Both the position numbers and the translations under genes were made by a program. A stretch of 42,232 bases of DNA, from the NCBI GenBank assembly GCA_900553815.1, contig USEY01000025.1:1-42232 (forward strand). Reading direction: 5' to 3'. The first letter of the stretch is position 1, and each line of letters starts with the position of its first letter. The notes beneath the pieces were generated by a model, which made no database searches, had not been told where the DNA came from, and worked only from the letters and a program-made list of their open reading frames with translations. Positions 17,030 through 24,211 of the stretch are shown here, one piece after another. The DNA comes from an uncultured Bacteroides sp. GTDB taxonomy: Bacteria > Bacteroidota > Bacteroidia > Bacteroidales > Bacteroidaceae.

Positions 17030-17060
17030 AAGTTTTGCCTTTGGCAAAGCTTGAAGGAGT
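17030..17060 (+). terminator. Hairpin after dnaX
   Basis: AAGTTTTGCC and GGCAAAGCTT form an imperfect stem directly after the dnaX stop. It is followed by GGAGTT-type short tandem words and a GCCCACCTTGGCGGGC hairpin at about 17085-17100. The T-tract is weak, so the assignment is tentative. Confidence 0.4.
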
Positions 17061-17146
17061 TAGAGGGAGTTAAAGGGAGTTATTGCCCACCTTGGCGGGC
17101 TAAGAAGTTAAAAGCCAATAGACAAGCAAATGACGTCTTCCATAGG

Positions 17147-17216
17147 GTCACCCCGCACTTGACGCGGGGTCTTTTTCTTTGTCAACACTCAGGCCCCGCA
17201 TCAAGTATGGGGTGAC
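17147..17216. repeat. Inverted pair of GTCACCCCGCACTTGA-type palindromes
   Basis: Arm 1 (17147-17172) begins GTCACCCCGCACTTGACG. Arm 2 (17191-17216) is the same element inverted with three or four changes. Each arm can also fold on its own (CCCCGC/GCGGGG). The pair lies between the ends of the converging dnaX and PorT-like genes and can act as a terminator in either direction. Similar words recur in many unrelated bacterial genomes as extragenic palindromes. Confidence 0.7.
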
Positions 17217-17276
17217 AGTTTGAGGAATCAGCCACTGACCGTTAACCGCTAACCACTAACCGCTTTTCTCATTTTC

Positions 17277-17981
17277 TTATTCAAAATAGAAAGTAAGCAC
17301 CACCATGCGCGAGGAAAGACGACTGACGGAGTCGGTGAACTTGCGCAGCGACTCGTCTACAAGGTCGTCACGCTTCTGCTGCAAGAGATTGGCCAGTCCG
17401 AAACAGAATTTCAGTTCAGGAATGAGCTTGAAATAGGGCAGGTAGAAATCGCAGCCCAGACCGACCTCTACATAGCAGTCGAAAGGCTTCACCAGCAGGG
17501 CACGCCCTTTCTTTACTCCAAAATCATAAGTTGGACTAAGCCCCGCCACCAGATAGGGGCGATGGTTGTTGAAACGCTCGGCACTGAACTTAAGGTTGAG
17601 CGGCACGGAAAGATAGGCCGACTTGACTACCTGGCTGAACTCTTCGCCACTGCCCTGCTCGCGAAACACCACTTTTTTCTCGCCGAAATGCAGCTGGGGA
17701 ATCAGGCGCAGGGCCAGGAAGCGGTTGAGGTAGAGCTCGCCCAACACACCGACGGTGAAGCCCGGCGAATACTGGGCCACATCGGCAAACCAGGTCTCGC
17801 CATCGGCCGTGACATAGCCGGAATTCTCCACTTCAAAGTCCTGCACATGCAGGCCAGCCAGGAAACCATAGTGCCACCTCCGCTGGTCTATGTAGGGGCG
17901 GTTCTGCACCTTACGCTGCTGCGCACAGGCAGCCAGCACCAAAGATGCCAACATCAGTATGGTCAAAACAATACGCTTCAC
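17277..17981 (-). CDS. PorT-like outer-membrane beta-barrel protein
   Basis: A 234-residue exported protein. The signal sequence MKRIVLTILMLASLVLAAC-AQQ could be lipoprotein or type I. It is followed by an eight-strand-type barrel of the PF13568 kind: alternating amphipathic strands such as RRWHYGFLAGLHVQDFEV, PGFTVGVLGELYLNRFLALRLI, and LSVPLNLKF, and a C-terminal strand ending in LTFYFE with a terminal aromatic pattern. PorT in Porphyromonas is needed for type IX secretion. Bacteroides species often keep a PorT homologue without that secretion system, and no other T9SS gene is in the window. It converges on dnaX. Confidence 0.75.
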   Translation of the reverse strand: MKRIVLTILMLASLVLAACAQQRKVQNRPYIDQRRWHYGFLAGLHVQDFEVENSGYVTADGETWFADVAQYSPGFTVGVLGELYLNRFLALRLIPQLHFGEKKVVFREQGSGEEFSQVVKSAYLSVPLNLKFSAERFNNHRPYLVAGLSPTYDFGVKKGRALLVKPFDCYVEVGLGCDFYLPYFKLIPELKFCFGLANLLQQKRDDLVDESLRKFTDSVSRLSSRMVVLTFYFE

Positions 17982-18108
17982 ACTGCTTAAACGGCAGATA
18001 AGGCAAAATATTGTCCGGCCAACGAAAAAGGAGAAAAGCCGTTATTTAGACAGGATACAAATTGTATCTTTTTTTACCCGGCAGGGAACAAGTAATATGG
18101 AAAAGATG

Positions 18109-18116
18109 TATTTTTG
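18109..18116 (+). promoter_or_regulatory. -7 box (TATTTTTG) for the ferredoxin gene
   Basis: Matches TAnnTTTG and sits 40 bp before the ATG, giving a short A-rich leader, as is common for highly expressed Bacteroides genes. Confidence 0.5.
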
Positions 18117-18156
18117 CCAAACCAAATTAGTACTAATAATTTAAAATCTGAAAAAA

Positions 18157-18327
18157 ATGGCTTACGTAATTAGTGACGATTGTATTGCTTGCGGCACTTG
18201 TATCGATGAGTGTCCGGTTGGCGCTATCTCTGAAGGTGACAAGTATTCTATTGACCCTGAAGCTTGCACTGAGTGTGGTACTTGCGCAGACGTTTGTCCG
18301 TCTGAAGCTATCCACCCGGGGAACTAA
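18157..18327 (+). CDS. 2[4Fe-4S] ferredoxin
   Basis: A 56-residue clostridial-type ferredoxin with two complete cluster motifs: C9-x2-C12-x2-C15-x3-C19-P and C37-x2-C40-x2-C43-x3-C47-P. The two halves are related, as in the classic internal duplication. It is an acidic soluble low-potential electron carrier for enzymes such as pyruvate:ferredoxin oxidoreductase and hydrogenases. Codon use (GGT, GCT, TGT, ACT rich) differs from the GC-rich neighbours and is typical of very highly expressed genes in this group. It is monocistronic, with its own -7 box and a strong terminator at 18349-18390. Confidence 0.96.
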   Translation: MAYVISDDCIACGTCIDECPVGAISEGDKYSIDPEACTECGTCADVCPSEAIHPGN

Positions 18328-18348
18328 TACAATCCTAAGAAGGGAAAT

Positions 18349-18390
18349 AGGCCCGACCTCCGCAGTGTGAGGCCGGGCCTTTATTTTTTT
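18349..18390 (+). terminator. Rho-independent terminator of the ferredoxin gene
   Basis: AGGCCCGACCTC (18349-18360) pairs with GAGGCCGGGCCT (18369-18380) with one A.C mismatch and an 8-nt loop. It is followed by TTATTTTTTT. Confidence 0.9.
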
Positions 18391-18445
18391 CAGAAGGAAG
18401 CAGCCCGCCAACAGCCGGCCTGCCGAAATAAAATGAACAGCGGAT

Positions 18446-19969
18446 ATGAAGGAAAACACACAACTGCCACTGGTAGCCGCCTACCACAACAACGCCGTAG
18501 ACAAAGAGCATGAACTGACCGCGCAGGCTTACCGCGACCTGCATGTGGAAGACTTCTTTGCATTTGCCAACCATACGGCATCGTACATAGGCAAACAATA
18601 CCTGTACCACCTGCTGAGGCAGGACAGGCAATCGGAAGTGTGGAAACAGGAAGCCCTGCTGGACAGGATGAGCCGGGAAAGCGGGTGGCGGGATAAAACA
18701 GGACGGATACTGGCGCAGACCGGAAAAAGCGAGGCTGGCTATATCTGCCAGCTGTTTCGGGAAAACATAACGCTGCTGCCGAAAAAGCGCATGAACCTCA
18801 TACAGGTTTGCCGTTTTCTGCCTTTTACCAGCCTGGGCTTACTGCTGCTGACACAGGCTGCCGCCTGGCTCTATCTGCTGACGCTGACTGTTCTGGTGAA
18901 CTTTGTTTTCCACTACCAAAACAAGAAATACATATATCAGTATTATCACTCGGTACCCCAGACCGGCAAGATGCTGGAACAGGCCGAACAGCTGTGCCGG
19001 GAAGAAGGGCTGGCAGCCGTCAGCCCCGGCATAGCGCAGACCATAGAGGCATTGAAGCCGCTGAAACGCTCCATCCGCTTCTTCCGGTTGGGCATCAGGC
19101 TGGACGGCGACATGGCACTGCTGGCTTACTGTCTGACAGAACTGTTCAACATATTCTTCCTGACGGAATGTTATTCCATCGGGCGGTCGCTCGTCAGGCT
19201 GCATACGGACAGAAAACGGCTGGAAGAGGTTTTCAGGTTTATAGGCCGGGTGGACGTGCTGCGTTCGGTATCGCTGCTCCGAAGCGAATTGCAGGTGTAC
19301 TGCCTGCCGCAGAGGGACAATGACCGGCAAGTGCTGAAAGCGGAACAGGTGTATCACCCGCTGGTGGAGCAGGCAGTGGCCAACGACTTCTGCCTGGCGG
19401 GGCAGTCGGCCCTGATTACAGGCTCGAACATGTCGGGAAAGACCTGCTTCATACGCACGATAGGGATAAACCTGCTGTCGGCCAAGGTGCTGAACACCTG
19501 CTTTGCCCGCTCGTTCAGCCTCAACATGGATATGCGAATAATGACCAGCATACAGAACAGCGATGACCTGCTGGCAGGCAAGAGTCTTTTCCTGCAAGAG
19601 ATGGACTGCATCGGACAGATACTGAAGAAGGTGCGCGAATGCCCTTGCTTGGTACTGATAGACGAGCCTTTCGGAGGGACGAACAGCCGGGAGCGAATGG
19701 CCATCTGTGCCTCGGTGCTCTCGACACTGGCCGAAAGCGGTTCGCCGGTGCTGGTCACCACGCACGACCTGGAACTGCACAGATACCTGGCCGGCAAATA
19801 CCAGCCGTTCTACTTCTGCGAGCAAATCAGGGACAACCGGCTGTTCTTCGACTACCGGCTCAGAGAAGGCACAGCCACCTCGCAAAATGCCATCGAGCTG
19901 CTGCAACTCTATGGCTACGACAGGGAGATAGTGGAAAAGGCCAGAGAACTGGCTGGAAAAGTGCAATAA
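18446..19969 (+). CDS. Membrane-anchored MutS-like ATPase
   Basis: A 507-residue protein with a MutS domain V ATPase at its C-terminus: Walker A GSNMSGKTCF at 326-335 (the MutS-specific N-M-S-G-K form), the DDLLAGKSLFLQEM segment, Walker B LVLIDEPFGGTNSRER, and the THDLEL switch. It lacks the mismatch-recognition domain I. Two adjacent hydrophobic helices (about 124-155, FLPFTSLGLLLLTQAAAW and LYLLTLTVLVNFVF) sit where the connector would be, so it is probably an inner-membrane protein. This class is common in Bacteroidetes and is annotated as MutS family, but a mismatch-repair role is unlikely. It starts 56 bp after the ferredoxin terminator. Confidence 0.85.
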   Translation: MKENTQLPLVAAYHNNAVDKEHELTAQAYRDLHVEDFFAFANHTASYIGKQYLYHLLRQDRQSEVWKQEALLDRMSRESGWRDKTGRILAQTGKSEAGYICQLFRENITLLPKKRMNLIQVCRFLPFTSLGLLLLTQAAAWLYLLTLTVLVNFVFHYQNKKYIYQYYHSVPQTGKMLEQAEQLCREEGLAAVSPGIAQTIEALKPLKRSIRFFRLGIRLDGDMALLAYCLTELFNIFFLTECYSIGRSLVRLHTDRKRLEEVFRFIGRVDVLRSVSLLRSELQVYCLPQRDNDRQVLKAEQVYHPLVEQAVANDFCLAGQSALITGSNMSGKTCFIRTIGINLLSAKVLNTCFARSFSLNMDMRIMTSIQNSDDLLAGKSLFLQEMDCIGQILKKVRECPCLVLIDEPFGGTNSRERMAICASVLSTLAESGSPVLVTTHDLELHRYLAGKYQPFYFCEQIRDNRLFFDYRLREGTATSQNAIELLQLYGYDREIVEKARELAGKVQ

Positions 19970-20167
19970 CCCTTCCCCTGCCTGCCGTTTCCCAACCGTC
20001 TGTCAACAATTTGCATGCCCCACATAGACCTGCACGCTACAGCTGCCAATCCCGATTTCTGATTCACCGGTGCATCGGGCCGATGCGTTGTACTCATGAC
20101 TAAAAAGAGTGGTTGTGTCAATCTGTGTAATCTGTGATGAGGCAGGACGGCCGTTTGCTACCTCATA

Positions 20168-20224
20168 TTAACCTAACGTTAACCTGACGATAACCTGAAT
20201 GCTGCCGCCACTGCCCTACCTTTG
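20168..20224 (+). promoter_or_regulatory. Operator site A: three 11-bp repeats plus -7 box
   Basis: TTAACCTAACG (20168), TTAACCTGACG (20179) and ATAACCTGAAT (20190) form direct repeats of exactly 11 bp. TACCTTTG starts at 20217, 27 bp after the start of the third repeat. The same layout occurs at 21102-21158 and 29094-29150. The third repeat covers the -33 position, which lacks TTTG, as expected for an activator-dependent promoter. Confidence 0.8.
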
Positions 20225-20254
20225 CTCCCGGTAAACCAATCAAAACATACAACC

Positions 20255-20470
20255 ATGACCGCATTGATACCTTTGATAGTCCTCATCGCAGCAGGACTGG
20301 CACTGCACATCCAACGTTACCGAACGGGAGAGCACCGCAACAGAGAAGAACGAAACCTGATAGTGGCCTACACCGTGGTATGCCTGTTGGCACTGACGGT
20401 ACTGCTCATGAGATGCTCCTACCAGCTGGGCAAGGAGCAGGCCATACAGGACAGCCACATCACCCGATAA
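20255..20470 (+). CDS. Small two-helix membrane protein
   Basis: A 71-residue protein with two hydrophobic helices: residues 1-19 (MTALIPLIVLIAAGLALHI) and about 37-55 (YTVVCLLALTVLLMRCS). A basic stretch lies between (QRYRTGEHRNREER) and a short polar tail follows. The ATG at 20255 is used; an upstream in-frame TTG at 20222 overlaps the -7 box and must be untranslated. First gene after operator site A, 15 bp before the next membrane gene, with which it forms an operon. I do not recognise a family. Small membrane proteins of this type often modulate sensor kinases or proteases, which fits the neighbours but is inference. Confidence 0.7.
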   Translation: MTALIPLIVLIAAGLALHIQRYRTGEHRNREERNLIVAYTVVCLLALTVLLMRCSYQLGKEQAIQDSHITR

Positions 20471-20485
20471 AAGCCTATATGCTCC

Positions 20486-21088
20486 ATGAACAGACTGAAG
20501 GAAGTACTGCACAAGAAAGTGAGGATAGTAAACCACTCCCAAAGCGACCTGTCCTACGGCCACAGTCCCCGAGGTGAGGAAGTGGAACTGACAGCCTCTG
20601 ACGGCACTGTGCGCGAACTGACCGTACTGTTGCTGGCACTGGTACCCGTACTGCTGCTGTTTCATGCCTGCCACGGCAGCGGCAACGACACTTATTTTTC
20701 GGTGCAGGGACGTGTATGCCTCGGCATGGTGGGAGGATGGCTGCTGGGACATGTCGTCAGTCCGGCGATGCAGGTCCTGCTGTACACCGTCCTGGCACCC
20801 GGCGGATTCGGCTCCGTAGTGCTGCTGATAGACAGGCGCAAGCACGACCTGCGCATACACTGTACGGAGTCGTTGCGACTGTGGAAGTTGCGGTTGGTGC
20901 TGGGGGTATCCCTGCTGCTGGCCGTATTCCTCCCCCTCGGCGTAGGATTGATTGCCGGCTACCTGCTGCCCTGCGTGGCAGGGCTTTATGCGCTGCCCCT
21001 GTGCTTCAACGACCTCGGCAGGCTCTGGCGCCTGCGGCTGTTCAGCGGCAGGGCGTACTATACGGAGAACGTAGACGGAGGAAGATAA
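20486..21088 (+). CDS. Multi-pass membrane protein of unknown function
   Basis: A 200-residue protein. The N-terminal 40 residues are soluble and basic (MNRLKEVLHKKVRIVNHSQS). Hydrophobic segments follow at about 44-64, 76-114 (probably two helices) and 134-172 (two helices), with a basic cytoplasmic loop around IDRRKHDLRIH. There is no signal peptide and no catalytic motif. It follows the 71-residue membrane protein by 15 bp under operator site A. No family is recognised. It could be a subunit of an envelope stress module with the M16 peptidase that starts 112 bp downstream under its own copy of the operator. Confidence 0.65.
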   Translation: MNRLKEVLHKKVRIVNHSQSDLSYGHSPRGEEVELTASDGTVRELTVLLLALVPVLLLFHACHGSGNDTYFSVQGRVCLGMVGGWLLGHVVSPAMQVLLYTVLAPGGFGSVVLLIDRRKHDLRIHCTESLRLWKLRLVLGVSLLLAVFLPLGVGLIAGYLLPCVAGLYALPLCFNDLGRLWRLRLFSGRAYYTENVDGGR

Positions 21089-21101
21089 AACCAAAGGATA
21101 C

Positions 21102-21158
21102 TTAACCTGACGTTAACGTAACGATAACCTAACACCTGCCCGCAGCACCCTACCTTTG
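21102..21158 (+). promoter_or_regulatory. Operator site B: three 11-bp repeats plus -7 box
   Basis: TTAACCTGACG (21102), TTAACGTAACG (21113) and ATAACCTAACA (21124) lie before TACCTTTG at 21151. The third repeat starts exactly 27 bp upstream of the -7 box, as in sites A and C. The peptidase start at 21201 is 43 bp after the box. Confidence 0.8.
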
Positions 21159-21200
21159 CGGCATACAATCAGGAACAACTTAATAAATATACATAGCAAC

Positions 21201-24017
21201 ATGAAAAGAAAAACAAGACTGGCATCCCTGCTACTGGCCGGATGCTTCTGCCTGATGCCCGAAGCACAGGCACAAACCATTCCCGCTGTCCCCGTGGACA
21301 AGGCGGTGAAAACAGGTCGACTGGACAACGGCCTGACCTACTACATACGTCACAACGAATACCCGCAGAACCAGGTGGACTTCTACATTGCCCAAAAGGT
21401 GGGCAGCATATTGGAGGAAGACGACCAGCGGGGACTGGCACACTTTCTGGAGCACATGTGCTTCAACGGCACGGAACACTTTCCCGGCAATACGCTGACA
21501 GACTGGCTGGAGACAGTGGGAGTGAAGTTCGGACAGAACCTGAATGCCTACACCAGCATAGACGAGACGGTGTACCGCATATCGGGCGTGCCCACAGCAC
21601 GCACAGGGGTACAAGATTCCTGCCTGCTCATTCTGCACGACTGGGCCGACGGCCTGCTGCTCAACGGCAAGGACATTGACGAGGAACGTGCCGTCATCCA
21701 CGAGGAGTGGCGCAGCCAGATGCCGCCCGTCAAGCGCGTGATGGAGAAGCTACTGCCACAGCTCTATCCCGGCAGCCGCTACGGACACCGCCTGCCTATC
21801 GGCGTGATGTCGGTAGTGGACAACTTCCCCCACCAGGCCCTGCGCGACTATTATGAAAAATGGTACCGCCCCGACCTGCAAAGCATTGTCGTGGTGGGCG
21901 ACATCGACACGGACCGCATCGAGGCCAAGATAAAGGAAATATTCGGCACTATTACCAAACCGCAGAACCCCGCGCCACGCCCCTACTTCCCCGTGGATGA
22001 CAACCGTGAGCCCATCGTAGCCATAGGCACGGACAAGGAACTGCCCAACAGCCAGATACAGCTGATGTTCAAATACGACGCCCTGCCCGACTCGCTGCGT
22101 GGCACCTTGGCAGGTCTCAGCACCGAATACATGCTCAGCATGGCCGACATGATGGTCAGTCAGCGTCTGCACGAGGAATGCACCAAGCCCGATGCCCGCT
22201 TCAGCGTAGCCGGATGCTCGCATGGCGACTTCCTCATATCCGCTACCAAACAGGCCCTCAGCTACTACGCCCTGCCCAAGGAAGACAACCTGTCTGAGGC
22301 GTTGGCAGCCCTCTACTGCGAAGTGCTCCGTGCCAAGCGCGGCGGCTTTACGGCTACGGAGTATGCCCGCAGCAGGGCAGAATACCTGTCGGCTCTGGAG
22401 AAAGCTTACAACAACCGCCAACAACAGGAGAATGAAAAGCTGGCACAGGACTACGTGCGCCACTTCCTGAGCGGAAAACCCATACCGGGCATTGAGAACG
22501 AATACCAGCTGATGAACGTCCTGGCGAACCAGATACCCGTGGAAACCATCAACCAACTCTATGCCCGACTGGTGACCGACAGCAACATCGTGGTAATAGG
22601 CATGATGCCCGAACGAGAAGGCTTGGCTTGTCCGCAGGCCGACGCCCTGCGCGCCCTTCTGAAGCAGGTAGAGGCCGAGGATATTGCCCCCTACATTGAC
22701 CAGGTGAAGGACGAGCCCCTTGTCAGCCATCTGCCACAGCCCGGACGAGTGGTGAAGGAAAGCGAACTGCCGGACTTCGGAGCCAAGGAGTGGATACTGT
22801 CAAACGGTGCCAAGGTGGTCTACAAGAAGACAGACTTCCAGGCCGACGAGATAAGCTGCCGGATAGCCGCACGCGGAGGAACATCGGCCTACGGTGACGA
22901 GCGGACAGACGACATCGTTTTCTTGGAAGCCGTACTGCACCAGCACGGCGTGGGCAACTTCACCTTTGCCCAACTGAACAAGGTGCTGGCAGGCAAGCAG
23001 CTGGCACTGAACATCGAAATGGGCAACTACAGCCGCCAACTGACGGGACACACCACTCCCAAAGACCTGAAGACCTTCATGGAACTGATATACATGAACT
23101 TCACCGCCCTGAACATCACTCCCGACGAATTTGCTTCCCTGCAAAACCTCTACAAAGGCATATTCCAGAACTCAGAACTTAACCCGCAGTATATCTTCCA
23201 GAAGGAACTGTACAGCTACCTCTATGCTTCGCCACGCATGCACTTCCCTGCCCCGGAGCAGGTGGACCGTGCCAGCCGTACCGGCATACTGGAGATGACA
23301 AGACAGCTGCTGGGCAACGCTGCCGACTTCACCTTTACCTTCAGCGGCAACATGGACGAACAGGAGCTGAAGACACTGGTAGAACAATACATAGCCACCT
23401 TGCCTGCACGTCCCGACAGCCTGACTGAACTAAAACACATGGATGGTCTGGACGTACGTCCCGGCACCGACTGCAAGGAATTCACCCAACCCATGCAGGT
23501 GCCGCAGGGAAGCGCCGCGGTCGTAGTCAGTGCCACGGTGCCCTACACCTTCAAGAACCGCGTGCTTACCTCCATCACCGCCCAACTCATGACCGCCCGC
23601 CTGCTGACAGAGGTGCGCGAGAAAGAAGGTGCCGCCTACAGCATCTACACCACCGGCAGTCTGAGCCGCCTGGCTGATGTGCCTCTCACCTTGCAGACTG
23701 TTTTCCAGATGAAGCCGGAGAAGAAAGACCGCGCACTGGAGATTATCGGCAACGAATTCCGACGCCTGGCCGAACAGACCGAACCTGCCGAACTGGACAA
23801 GGTAAAGGAATTTCTGCTGAAGACATACGCCGAACAGGAACAGAAGAACAGTTACTGGTGTGCCGAAATGGCCGACAACGCCCTGTTGCCTGTTCCGGTA
23901 TGCACCGACAAGGCAGCACTGGTACAGTCCATTACGCCCGAAGAGGTATCGGCCTTCGTCAGTGAAGTTATGAAGCAGGGTAACTACCGTGTACTGGTGA
24001 TGATGCCTGGCGAATGA
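21201..24017 (+). CDS. M16 family zinc peptidase (pitrilysin-like)
   Basis: A 938-residue exported protein. The signal peptide is MKRKTRLASLLLAGCFCLMP and then EAQAQ (a lipobox-like LLAGC is also present). The first M16 half has the inverted zinc motif H81-F-L-E84-H85 in the segment LAHFLEHMCFNG, with the third ligand Glu in EERAVIHEEW about 75 residues later. The second half (about 530-930) is the inactive M16 partner domain with the R/Y-type substrate-binding segment AREKEGAAYS-like VREKEGAAYS. Such proteins degrade peptides in the periplasm. The ATG at 21201 is preferred to one at 21156, which overlaps the -7 box. It has its own operator (site B) and converges on kinase 1. Confidence 0.92.
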   Translation: MKRKTRLASLLLAGCFCLMPEAQAQTIPAVPVDKAVKTGRLDNGLTYYIRHNEYPQNQVDFYIAQKVGSILEEDDQRGLAHFLEHMCFNGTEHFPGNTLTDWLETVGVKFGQNLNAYTSIDETVYRISGVPTARTGVQDSCLLILHDWADGLLLNGKDIDEERAVIHEEWRSQMPPVKRVMEKLLPQLYPGSRYGHRLPIGVMSVVDNFPHQALRDYYEKWYRPDLQSIVVVGDIDTDRIEAKIKEIFGTITKPQNPAPRPYFPVDDNREPIVAIGTDKELPNSQIQLMFKYDALPDSLRGTLAGLSTEYMLSMADMMVSQRLHEECTKPDARFSVAGCSHGDFLISATKQALSYYALPKEDNLSEALAALYCEVLRAKRGGFTATEYARSRAEYLSALEKAYNNRQQQENEKLAQDYVRHFLSGKPIPGIENEYQLMNVLANQIPVETINQLYARLVTDSNIVVIGMMPEREGLACPQADALRALLKQVEAEDIAPYIDQVKDEPLVSHLPQPGRVVKESELPDFGAKEWILSNGAKVVYKKTDFQADEISCRIAARGGTSAYGDERTDDIVFLEAVLHQHGVGNFTFAQLNKVLAGKQLALNIEMGNYSRQLTGHTTPKDLKTFMELIYMNFTALNITPDEFASLQNLYKGIFQNSELNPQYIFQKELYSYLYASPRMHFPAPEQVDRASRTGILEMTRQLLGNAADFTFTFSGNMDEQELKTLVEQYIATLPARPDSLTELKHMDGLDVRPGTDCKEFTQPMQVPQGSAAVVVSATVPYTFKNRVLTSITAQLMTARLLTEVREKEGAAYSIYTTGSLSRLADVPLTLQTVFQMKPEKKDRALEIIGNEFRRLAEQTEPAELDKVKEFLLKTYAEQEQKNSYWCAEMADNALLPVPVCTDKAALVQSITPEEVSAFVSEVMKQGNYRVLVMMPGE

Positions 24018-24040
24018 CATTCCTTCTACCATCAGGCAGA

Positions 24041-24187
24041 AGGATGTATCGAAACGAGCTAAACTAATCTTTTAGACGCGGATTAAGCGGATTGGGTGGA
24101 TCAGGAAATAAAGAAATCCGCTTAACCCGCGCTATCCGCGTCTAAAAAATATGTTTTTTATATTGCAAACTCGTTTCGATACATCCT
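24041..24187. repeat. 147-bp nested palindrome (MITE/REP-like)
   Basis: Outer arms 24041-24058 and 24170-24187 are perfect 18-bp inverted repeats (AGGATGTATCGAAACGAG). Inner arms TTTTAGACGCGGAT (24070-24083) and ATCCGCGTCTAAAA (24134-24147) are perfect, and a third pair, GGATTAAGCGGATT / AATCCGCTTAACCC, lies inside. The element fills the gap between the converging peptidase and kinase genes. A decayed half-copy (ATCCGC...CCATCCGCGTCTAAG) lies at about 26669-26730, downstream of the second kinase. Confidence 0.8.
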
Positions 24188-24211
24188 CTTGTCATACTGC
24201 TACCACTGTTC

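Noticed and set aside
17236..17265. GTTAACCGCTAACCACTAACC resemblance to the TTAACC operator
   Set aside because: The spacing is 7-8 bp, not 11, there is no -7 box at the right distance, and it lies after gene ends.
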